DNA of 10,254 nucleotides from Candidatus Pacearchaeota archaeon (GTDB lineage Archaea; Nanobdellota; Nanobdellia; Pacearchaeales; GW2011-AR1). Positions 1-8,800 of this stretch are shown here, one piece after another; positions within the stretch are counted from its first letter, which is position 1; each line of letters begins with the position of its first letter. The notes below the pieces were generated by a model, which was given only the letters and a program-made list of their open reading frames with translations, did no database searches and was not told the origin of the DNA. The stretch lies in assembly GCA_003694055.1 (NCBI GenBank), contig RFLC01000023.1:1-10254 (forward strand). Reading direction: 5' to 3'. Position numbers and translations under genes: made by a program.

Positions 1-1
1 A

Positions 2-733
2 GCGCAAGAAGGGGATAAAGAGAGCAGGGATAAATTGGTTTTGCACAACTTAGGGATTGCAATTGAGCTAGCCTGGCGATACAAGCAGAGAGTTCCGCAT
101 GTTGAACTTGATGATTTAATTAGCGAGGCAAGCATAGGTTTAATCAATGCAGTTGATAATTACGACCCTTGTAGGAGAACTAAGTTCAGCACTTATGCGT
201 TTGATTGCGCCCGTTATCGAATTCAGCAGTATCTTGCAGATTCTTCCCACATTAGAATTCCGAACAATGTGAGACGCAAGGTCTTTAATGTTGTTAGGGT
301 TGCTGATGAGTTGAGGGTTAGGAAATGTCGCGAGCCAACAGCGGAGGAGGTTGCAGAAGAGCTGAATGCTTCGCAAAATAGAAAGCAGTACAGACCTGAT
401 TTTGTTGAGTTGGCGCTGCGCGCTTACAGAAATCGTTATCCTTTCTCTTTGTACCAGCCGTTTTATCCTAACGACGATAGGCCTTTGATTAAGTTTGTTG
501 CTGCGCGCAATGGAAATGGGAGGAATGGCGTTGAGCTGAAAATGCTTCGGGAGGATGTTGATAGATTGCTTAGGCGTTTGGATGTGCGCGAGAGGGACAA
601 AAAGCTGTTTCGCATGGTTTATTTTGAGGGCAAGTCGAAAAGCGTGGCTGGCAAGAAGTTCGGACTTACGCGCGAGCGGGCAAGACAGATTTGCGATTAT
701 GTTCTTGAAGAGTTGAGAAAGGTTATGAGGTGA
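2..733 (+). CDS. RNA polymerase sigma-70 family factor, 5'-truncated by the window edge
   Basis: This is a sigma-70-type initiation factor, which would direct RNA polymerase to promoters. The frame is open from base 2. The TTG at 35 is probably not the start, because the codons before it read AQEGDKESRDK, typical of the segment that opens region 2.1, so 243 residues are visible and the N-terminus is missing. In order: region 2.1 (to about 95); region 2.2, VELDDLISEASIGL (101-142), the polymerase clamp-binding helix; regions 2.3-2.4, KFSTYAF..IRIP (182-264); region 3, EPTAEEVAEELN (about 335-370); a sigma-finger-like SLYQPFYPNDDRPL (446-487); and region 4, with a helix-turn-helix ending in LTRERARQI (665-691). 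In place of the tryptophan pair of primary sigmas, the residues after FSTYAF are Asp-Cys (203-208), which suggests an alternative (group 3-like) sigma. Family assignment is secure. Its target promoters and its use with an archaeal polymerase are inference. Confidence 0.93.
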   Translation, partial: AQEGDKESRDKLVLHNLGIAIELAWRYKQRVPHVELDDLISEASIGLINAVDNYDPCRRTKFSTYAFDCARYRIQQYLADSSHIRIPNNVRRKVFNVVRVADELRVRKCREPTAEEVAEELNASQNRKQYRPDFVELALRAYRNRYPFSLYQPFYPNDDRPLIKFVAARNGNGRNGVELKMLREDVDRLLRRLDVRERDKKLFRMVYFEGKSKSVAGKKFGLTRERARQICDYVLEELRKVMR

Positions 734-742
734 TTTTGTTGC

Positions 743-890
743 CGCGCTTCGCAGCTCGCGCCTCGTTTGTAATGAATGCAGTGTTCAGTTCTTTGAGTAT
801 TGATTGATATGTGCAAGTGGAAAACTCTTGGTGCAGAACGCTCTTAACTTCACACACAAACGCAATCACTTCCGACTAGAGCTTCGCGCG
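743..890. other. Intergenic stretch with nested imperfect inverted repeats; no gene seen
   Basis: The gap between the sigma gene and the TATA box holds no convincing coding frame. Two sets of complementary arms are visible. The outer arms are CGCGC plus AGCTC (743-747, 753-757), facing GAGCT plus GCGCG (879-883, 886-890), with an internal loop. The inner arms are GTG-c-AAGT (811-818), facing ACTTCAC (847-853). They could fold into a nested structure in the sigma transcript's 3' end or in a small RNA. Equally, arms of 5-7 bases over this distance can arise by chance. No tRNA, box C/D or riboswitch signature was recognised. Confidence 0.2.
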
Positions 891-895
891 TGCGG

Positions 896-909
896 TTATA
901 TTTATATAT
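896..909 (+). promoter_or_regulatory. Archaeal TATA box for a probably leaderless transcript
   Basis: TTATATTTATATAT stands out in otherwise mixed sequence and is centred about 27 bases before the ATG at 930. Archaeal TATA boxes sit about 26 bases upstream of the transcription start, so transcription would begin at or next to the start codon. No Shine-Dalgarno sequence lies before 930, which agrees with leaderless initiation. A purine-rich BRE is not obvious just upstream (GCGTGCGG). No TTGACA-like -35 box is present at sigma-70 spacing. Confidence 0.7.
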
Positions 910-929
910 TGATGTGCATTTTAAGTTAA

Positions 930-2819
930 ATGCAAAAAAGAGGTCAGGTGACGATTTTTATTATCGTCGCTGTTGCTATTGTTGCAGGAGTTTTGACTTA
1001 TTTGCTTGTGCAGAAAAGTGTTGGGAGTGAGAGCGTGCCAAGCGATTTGAAGCCGGTGTTTGATACTTACTTGTCGTGCATAAGGCAGGAGGCAAGGAAT
1101 GCTGTTGATATCGCTCTAACGCAAGCTGGCTACATCGAGCCGCCGGAGTACGATCCGCCCAGCGATTACGCTCCCTTCTCGTCTGAACTGAACTTTCTCG
1201 GCATACCTGTGCCTTTTTGGATGTACCAGTCTGGCAACGGCTTAATCAAAGAGCAGATTCCGACTGAGCAGGAGATGGAACGTCAGATTGGAGATTTCAT
1301 TCAGGAGCGTTTGAAAGAGTGCGACTTGCAGGAATTTCTTTCGCAAGGAATTGAGGTTGAGGTTGACGAGCCGATTGTGAATGTCAATTTGGAGGATGAC
1401 AAAATGAGAGTGGACGTGCGCGCGGCGATGAGCGCGAGCGATGGCGAGACAAGCGCGAGGAAAACGCGTTACAAGGTTGAGATACCGACGCGGTTGAAGA
1501 GGTTTTACAAGGTTGCGAAAGAGATTTATCAGCGCGAGAAAGAGGAAGGTTTTTTGGAGCAGTATGCAATTGACACGCTAAACCTGAACGCTCCTGTCGA
1601 CGGGGTTGAGATTCAGTGCGCGCCAAAGGTTTGGTCAACGCGCGAAGTTGTCGAGGGAGTGAAGCGCGCGCTCGCAGACAATTTTGCGACGATAAAATTC
1701 TCGGACAAGTATGTTAAGGGCAAGGAAAGGGAGTACTTTTTGGTTGACATGGGGATTGGGGAGCAGGTTAGCGTGCTTTATTTTCCTGACTGGCCAAGCA
1801 AGATTGAGGTTTCTGGAGAGGGGGTGAGCAAGGCGACGATGGTTGCAAAACCGATTGGAGCAGAGCAGGGGCTTGGCGTGCTTGGCATGTGCTATGTGCC
1901 GTATCATTTTGTTTACGACATCAGCGTGCCTGTGCTTGTGCAGATTTACGACGGAGAGGAGAGCTTCCAGTTCCCGATTGTTGTGCTTGTTGACAACAAC
2001 CTTCCGCGGCAAATCAAGTCAAAGTTGAACTTGAGCGCAAGCGGGCAGGGAGCAGAGTTTGACCTTTGCAAGTACCGCACTCAAACACTGCAAGTGAATG
2101 TGTTTGATTCCAACTTCCGGCCTGTGAATGCTGACCTTTCATTCGGTTGTTTTGAGCAGAGGTGTCCGCTTGGCAAGGCAAAAGGCGGAACTCTCGTCGC
2201 AAAAGTGCCGCAGTGCGTTAACGGGTTTGTGTATGCAAGCGCAGACGGGTATGTGAAATCAAAGGCAAAGGTTTCGACAAACAGAGAGAACAGCGTTGAT
2301 GTGCTGATGGAGCGCAAGTTCCCGGTGAGGGTTGAGCTTTTTGTGAACGGAAGGAAGTTTGATGCGCAGAACTCTCGCGCGGTTGTTTCGTTCTTGCGCG
2401 ACGACGGATTTGGAGCGTCGCTGGCAATCCCAGAGTCTGGAACGAATGTTGTTGAGTTGCCCGACGGGAATTATGAGATTAGGGTTTATGTTTACTCAAA
2501 CTCCAAGCTTAGTTTGCCGCCAAGCACGCAGGTGAAGTGCGTGCAGGTTCCTAAGCAGGGCTTGCTCGGCGTGTTCGGAGCAAAAGAGGAGAACTGCTTT
2601 AATGTTCAAACCCCTGCGACGAGCTTGAACTTTGCTCTCATCGGAGGAGGAAAGCTTAAGCGATTTTTGACTCAGCAAGAGCTTAGCACTGGCCGCTTGA
2701 ACTTGTTTGTTCCTTCGTTCGGCAACCCGAGCTCGATTGATGAGCTGCAACGCAACTTTGTCTTGTTTGGCTCAAGCGAGCTAGGCTTGGAAGTCGGAGG
2801 TGGAAATGCAAGGAGATAG
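930..2819 (+). CDS. Membrane-anchored extracellular protein of a DPANN-type surface family (629 aa)
   Basis: This is probably an envelope protein held by one N-terminal membrane segment, with the rest outside the cell. The N-terminus MQKRGQVTIFII followed by hydrophobic residues to about 27 resembles an archaeal class III (pilin-type) signal, but it lacks the usual glutamate, so it may be an uncleaved anchor. Residues 38-135 hold a helical segment with Cys50 and Cys131. A second helical part begins at Cys230 (IQCAPKVWSTREVV). Residues about 380-465 read like a carboxypeptidase-regulatory-type beta sandwich (VNVFD..FRPVNADLSF, Cys407, Cys411, PQCVNGF, ADGY). Another beta-rich part follows. The ATG at 930 is supported by the TATA box 27 bases upstream. 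The gene's end overlaps the next gene, so the pair probably forms one operon. I recognise the family type from small-genome archaea, but no function is known to me. Confidence 0.88.
   Translation: MQKRGQVTIFIIVAVAIVAGVLTYLLVQKSVGSESVPSDLKPVFDTYLSCIRQEARNAVDIALTQAGYIEPPEYDPPSDYAPFSSELNFLGIPVPFWMYQSGNGLIKEQIPTEQEMERQIGDFIQERLKECDLQEFLSQGIEVEVDEPIVNVNLEDDKMRVDVRAAMSASDGETSARKTRYKVEIPTRLKRFYKVAKEIYQREKEEGFLEQYAIDTLNLNAPVDGVEIQCAPKVWSTREVVEGVKRALADNFATIKFSDKYVKGKEREYFLVDMGIGEQVSVLYFPDWPSKIEVSGEGVSKATMVAKPIGAEQGLGVLGMCYVPYHFVYDISVPVLVQIYDGEESFQFPIVVLVDNNLPRQIKSKLNLSASGQGAEFDLCKYRTQTLQVNVFDSNFRPVNADLSFGCFEQRCPLGKAKGGTLVAKVPQCVNGFVYASADGYVKSKAKVSTNRENSVDVLMERKFPVRVELFVNGRKFDAQNSRAVVSFLRDDGFGASLAIPESGTNVVELPDGNYEIRVYVYSNSKLSLPPSTQVKCVQVPKQGLLGVFGAKEENCFNVQTPATSLNFALIGGGKLKRFLTQQELSTGRLNLFVPSFGNPSSIDELQRNFVLFGSSELGLEVGGGNARR
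2796..2802 (+). promoter_or_regulatory. Shine-Dalgarno site deciding the start of the giant gene
   Basis: GGAGGTG lies inside the end of the upstream gene. Its GGAGG core ends five bases before the ATG at 2806, which is good spacing. The in-frame GTG at 2800 overlaps the motif and would have only a weak GGAAG before it. This favours 2806 and suggests translational coupling, since the upstream gene stops at 2817-2819. Confidence 0.65.
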
Positions 2820-5800
2820 TTTGTTAGCAGGTGAAAGGGTTGGGCGCAAGGGTTGGCTAGTTTTAGTGATGCTCATGCTGGTAGTGGTTTTAGCAGGGGT
2901 TGCGTGGAGTGTGGAGGTGAGCGCGCAGGCAGTCGGGCCAGTTGGAGCGGCTCAGGGAGGAGCTGTTGCTAACCCTGACGCGCCGTTCGCGCGAGCTAGC
3001 GCTAGCACTTCTTTCTCGAGTTCAACTGGCACAGGCGCGAGTTTTGTTACAAGGCAGGAGCAAGCGACTTACCAGCCAACAGGTTCGCTGCTCGGCAGGT
3101 CGCAGCCAATAAACGAGAGAGACATTTGCGTTAACCGAGGGGATTTGATTTTGAACGTTAGGCCGTTCAGTTGCAAACCTCAGGTTGTGAGGAGCGACTT
3201 GTTGGAAGAGCAGGATGTGCAGGTGTTTTGCGAGCTCGATGCTGTGAAAGCCAATCCATTGCTTGATGCGATAACATTGCGCAACGTTAGAATCAAGGCA
3301 GACGCTCCGCCTGAGGTGCGCGGCACAGCGTTCAGGCCTGCGAAAGCAGCGTTGAGGAGAAGGAGTGTTGTACTTGACAACCCGCTCTACGGCAACCTTG
3401 GGTATGTTGTGATTGTGCTGAAAAGGCAGCCTGTTGAGGCGCGCATGCCAGACTCTGTCACGGTCAACTTCAGCGTTGAGCTTGACTACTCTGCAACAAA
3501 CGCGTTTGGAGTGGGCAGAGAGGAGTTCATGCTCTCGCCGACAACTGACGAGGAATGGGAGAGAACAAGATTCCAAGGAGCGTTCTGGCGAGGGAAGTAT
3601 TTCTTGCGTTTAGAGGATGTTGACAACAATCGCGCAAGGGTTTCGGTTTACGATGGCAGGGAAAAAATAGCAAGCGCAGTTGTCAATAAGGGCGAGCTCT
3701 CTAGGCCGATTTACTTGCGAGGGAGTTTTTGCAATGAGGGGTTGCAGATAGCTTACGACGAGCTGATTTCCGACGAGCCGCGCGCTGAGATTGAGGTGAC
3801 GCAGGATTTCTCGACCGACAAGTTCTTGGTTGGAGAGCGCGAGAAGTTCTTTGGCAACAAGTGCATTGCAACAGATTTGCAGGTGAACGAGGACGGGGTT
3901 AGCGGGAGCGTTAAGGTGAGGTGCGGCACGCGTTCGTTCACGCTGAGCATTGGCAACGCACTTGGCAAGGATGTGCATTTTGAGTTCAGAGGCAAGCAGT
4001 ACGCTCCTAAGTTTGAAAGTGGCAAGTACGTGCTTGACCTGCGCGACATTGAGAGCAAGTGGAACGGCACTTATGAGCTCGGAGAGAACAACGAGCTTTT
4101 CTGGACGCCGTCAAAAGTCGGGAGGATTGAGAAGGTTATCGACGAGAACAACAGACTCAAGTCAGAGTTCAGCTCTGGAAAGCAATTTTTTGATTTGGTG
4201 AGGGCTAAGCTGGTTGAGTTCAAGAATGCTAGGGAAGAAACTTCGCAAGAGAGCAAGATTGAGCCGGGTGCAAGGGCTTATTACGACAAGGCAATTGCAA
4301 ATTATGAGCGCGTGGCAGATGAGTACACAAAAGCGCGCGACCCAAGCGGGAGGTTTTATGGCGAGCGGGCGTTGAGGAATGCGATTGAACTGGCAAGGGC
4401 GTTTGGCGACACTGAAACCATGCAGAGATTGACTGGGAAGTACTCTCGCCTTTATCCGGACGGAGATTATGTCGAGGAGTTCAAGAGGGAAGTGGACAAG
4501 AGGAAGGGTCTTGACTATTCTGGCTCTGTTGCGACAATTCAGTTGAATGGCAAGGAGACGCTTGTGCGCCTGACAGGGTTCCACATGCCTCAAGAGCGTT
4601 CAACTGCGACTTTTGTGTTTGCTAACGAGCAGCGCACGCTTGCGCGGGGAGGAAGGGTTGGGCTTTATCTTGATGATAAGAAAGTTGCAGATGTTGTTTT
4701 GCGAGAGGTCGGGCTTGGCAGGGCAAAGATAGATGCGTATTGCGTGCGCGACGGAAGGATTGCCGACGAGCCTGTGAGCTACAACCTGCGCGAAGACGGA
4801 GGGAGCGTGAGCGTGTGCGGAAAGATGAGCGCAACTCTCTTGCATGCAGATGTTGCGAGCGTGGCGAAGTTGCGCGTGCTGCCGTTTGTTGGCGAAGGCA
4901 AATCTGTTGGGCAGTTTGATGTGACAATTGGCATTGAGAAGCGTGCGTTCAAGCTCAACACTCTTGACGCGCTTGAGAAAATCAACTCGCTCAACCGCAC
5001 AATTGCAAAATGGCAGCGCATGTCAGACCAGCTTGGGCAGTTTGTTTCAGGAATGAAGGGCGCTTGCTTAGCAACTTCAATGGCTTTGAGCTTTAAGAAT
5101 TTCCTCGGAGGGTTGAATGGGGAGTCGCTTGCGCGGCAGGAGGTGATGTCAGGAGACAACGGATGGAAAGCAAAGTGCGAGGAATGGGTTAGTCAAGGAA
5201 GGTATGTTTCAATGACTGCCTGCTACAACGCTCACGCTGGAGAGATTGATGGAGATGTGGCAAGGTATGCGGGCGTGATAAACAGGATTAATGCAGAGAT
5301 TAACGCAGTGCAGGCAAGGCATCAGGTTTCTTCTGGTGGAGGATTGTTCAACCTCTTCGGAGGTTCGGCAGTTGACAGCGATAAGGTTAGGGAAGAGCTT
5401 GCGCGGATTGCCAAGCGCCGCTACGGCGACTTGGAGATAGATGTTTCCTCGCTCCCGCATGGCTGGACTGATGCGAGCGGAAAGCAAAAGGACAAGGTCA
5501 AGGTGAGCGAGCTTTTGTCAGATGAGAATGTGAAGAACGGGCTTGTGACAACTGATGCTGTGCGCTCTATCATGCTTTACGGCGAGCTCAAGCGCTCGGG
5601 TGGGGTGAGCGAGGTGCAGCGAGCCAACCTCGACGACAAATTGAAAGAGGTTGCAGGGTTGGTGAACAACAACAGGATTGTTTACAGCTCGATGCAAAAG
5701 CGCGAGCAGCTTGTGAGCGAGGGCTTTGCGCGGCCGCTTGTTCTCTCATCGTTCGCTTCAAAGGCAACTCCTGTGAATGTTGTTCCAGCAGCAAGGGTGG

Positions 5801-8800
5801 CAAACAAGCTCAGCTTCAGCCCGGGCGTGACGCACACAACAAGCGTGATAGTTTCCGCGAAGAATGCAAAAGGAGGCGGGACTTTTGATAGCGGAACTTA
5901 CATTCTTGGCTTGACCGAGGCAGATCCTTCTAAAGGTTACTTCCTTGTTAAAGATGTTTACTTGAAGAAAGGGAATGAGTTTGAAAAGTTGCCTCCTGAG
6001 CTGGCGAAGGAGTTTGCAAACACCTACAACCTCGGGCTTGTGCGGGCGGCAGAGAGCGTTGGGTATCACAATCCAATTGCAAAGCAGGACAGGGTTGTGA
6101 GGTATTTTGAGAACGAGCCTTACAAGGGCATGCCTGCGATTGTGCCGTTTGATTTGGAACGGGGTTGGTATGCTGCAACTAAGCAAACCCTGCCTGTGTT
6201 CGGAGGGATAGGTGCGTTTGACGCTAGCGGAAAGGTTGTGAGCTTCTGGCTTTGCAATGTTGGAGAGAACGGAAGGATTGAGTTTGAGAAAGGCATTGGA
6301 GATGATGTCTGCCAGCAAATCAACCTGAACACAGGCCAGCCGCTTGGAGTGTTCCCTGGGTTGAGCGCGAGCGAGGCAAGGGCGCTGGTTGACAAGGCAG
6401 TGAGGGCAGTGCAAGATGCTGCAAATGCCTACGGCTCTGGCAAGAGGTATGTGAGGGTTGCAGGAACGCAGGTTGAGGTTGGCAAGCCAGCAGTTGGCAA
6501 GCCAGAAACGCAATGCCAGGACTTCATGTCCCCCACTGACTGCTTGATTTTGTTCAATGTTTGCGACCCAGTGATTTGCCCGCCGTCGAGGTGCGACCTT
6601 GGCGGCCAGTACCCTGTTGCAGATGTTGTCCAAACTGGCATTATCGGAAGCTTGGTTCTTTGCTTGCCAAACATAAAGGAAGGGGTAGCAATACCAATTT
6701 GCTTGACAGGTGTGAAAGCAGGGCTTGACGGCTACATCTCAATCCTGAAGAACTACCGCGACTGCTTGCAGGCGCATGTTGAAACCGGCCAGATGCTTGG
6801 GTTGTGCGACCAGCTTTACTCAGTGTATTTGTGCGACTTCTTCTGGGGTCAGATTGGGCCTCTCATGGATGTGCTAATTCCAAAGCTTCTTGAGACGATG
6901 TACGGGCAGGGCGTTCGCGGCGGTGCAGAGTACCTAACTGTGAACGCTGCTTGGCAGAACATGCAGAAGTCAATGAACTACTTCACGCAAAGTTATGCTG
7001 GCAACTCTTTCAAGGCGTTCAACTTGCGCACTGGAGGGAAGTTCGACGCTGGCGCGTTGTTCTCTGGCTCGATAAGCTTGGCAAGCGGGGAGATTTGCAA
7101 GTCGTTTGTCTCGCAAAAAGCTCCTGCAGTGTTTGAGGCGCTGGTTGAGCCAGACAGCCCGCCGCAGTTCTACGCATACTTTGACCAAAGGCCGTTTAAC
7201 GATGCGCAAGTGCCTGCGCGTGCGCACTACAAGGTGTTCTATCACATTTACGCTGGCAATGACTTTGGAGTGCAGTACATGGTTTACTTGCGCAACCCGC
7301 CGTCCTCGTCATACTACGCAATCTCTCCAAGGCAAGTTGTTGCAACTGGTTTCATTCCGCGAGGGGAGTATGCCTCGCAAACCAAGGACTTTACTGCGCC
7401 AGCTGGCTACAAAGAGTTGTGCGTGAGGATAAACAACCAAGAGGAGTGCGGGTTCAAGCAGGTGACGAGCAACTTTGCTTTGAATTACTTGAAGGACAGC
7501 TTTGCAAAGCAGGAGATTGAGCGCAGGCAAATTACTAGCGAGAAGGAGTGCGTGAGCGGCAGCACGAACGCGTTTGCTTTGCTCAACCCTAACCTGCAGT
7601 CAGCAGCTGAAGAGGCGCTGAATCCGAATGTTTACGAGCGAGGGATAATCCGCATTTGCTCAACCCAAAACCCTGGACTTGGCACAGACCCGACGAGGTT
7701 TGTTGATGTTGGGTATTGCGACAACAAGAAAGTGAGGTGCTGGCTTGACAAGAGCAGTGTTGACAATGCGCTCTCAACAAGCGCAGTTGGGATGAAGAAC
7801 CAGACGCTTGCAGAGCTTGATGCACTTGCACAGCGCGCGCTTGAGAAGCAGGGCTTGTTGAGCAACGAGGAGTCGCTAGCTGCGTTGGTGGAGATGGAGC
7901 GAAGGATTGAAGGGCTTGTTCCGCTCTCAGCGGCAGACGCAGGACAGCAAGGGATTGAGTTGAGCGCGCAGCTTGACGAGCTCTTTAACAAGGTCTTGCT
8001 TGACACTCACAAGGCAGGTGTGGTTTACTTGAAGGGCCGCTTGAACGAGATTCTCGCGCGAAAGAACTTTAGAGGGGTTGGGGTGACGCGCGAACCAAAG
8101 AGCATTTTGAAAGAGAGCGTGGTGGGGGCAAGAGGAGAAACAGGAGCGCAGACAGAACAGGGAGCGCAAACTCCGAGCGAGCAGCGGCAAGAGAGCAGGC
8201 AGGGTGGAAGGCAAGAACAAACAGGTGAAAATGCGACTCCTGCAGCCGAAGGTAATTTGAACTTCTTTATGGACGGAAGTTGGGTGAGGGTTGATATTAC
8301 TGCTAATGGAACAACTTATTCTTATGCGCTGAACGAGAGCGATGCTCTATTGTTTTACGCTAGTTGGGAGGAGTGGATAGATGTTTTCAAGGATCCGCGC
8401 GCTGGGTTTGGGAAGAAGACATCTCAGGAGAAGCAGTGGCTAGTGCAATTGAGAATCAAGATGATTGATTTTAGGGACAGGCAGAGCAGGAGCAGGGATT
8501 CTAGGGATGCGACTGGAGAGGGTTCTGCACCCACCTCAACTGGAGCCGGCGGCAGCTCTGACACCAGCGGCGCAACAGCTGACAGCTCTTCTGGCGGGCA
8601 AGCGAGTTGCGCTCTAACTGATGTGCATTGGGAGAATGATCAAGGGCAGGAGATTGTTCAGGTGGACGAGGGCAAGGATGTTTTTGCGCTTGTGGAGTTC
8701 AGCGGAGATTGCAGCGGGAAAGAGCTAGAAATTAAGCTTGAAGAGGTCGGTGTGGTGTGGAATCCAGACATTAACACTGCTTTATACACGATCAAGGAAG

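Noticed and set aside
772-849. Two tiny ATG frames (11 and 12 codons) between the sigma gene and the operon
   Set aside because: They are too short, lack ribosome binding sites and have no recognisable sequence.
869-910. A possible sigma-70 promoter (TATATT at 897-902 or 905-910)
   Set aside because: At 16-18 base spacing the upstream hexamers are TTCCGA-like or CTTCGC-like, poor matches to TTGACA, and there is no extended -10 TGN. The archaeal TATA reading fits better.
2800-2802. GTG as the start of the giant gene
   Set aside because: It overlaps the GGAGGTG motif that is well placed for the ATG at 2806. It cannot be excluded, and the protein would change by only two residues.
2995-3006. 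A perfect 12-base palindrome, GCTAGCGCTAGC
   Set aside because: It falls in a low-complexity Ala/Ser linker and is a simple doubling of GCTAGC; nothing around it suggests a binding or recombination site.
5758-6633. A 291-codon open frame on the minus strand inside the giant gene
   Set aside because: It is rich in Cys, His, Arg and Asn with no recognisable motif, and lies wholly opposite a strongly supported coding region. Codon bias of the plus-strand gene explains it, as it does the other antisense frames there.
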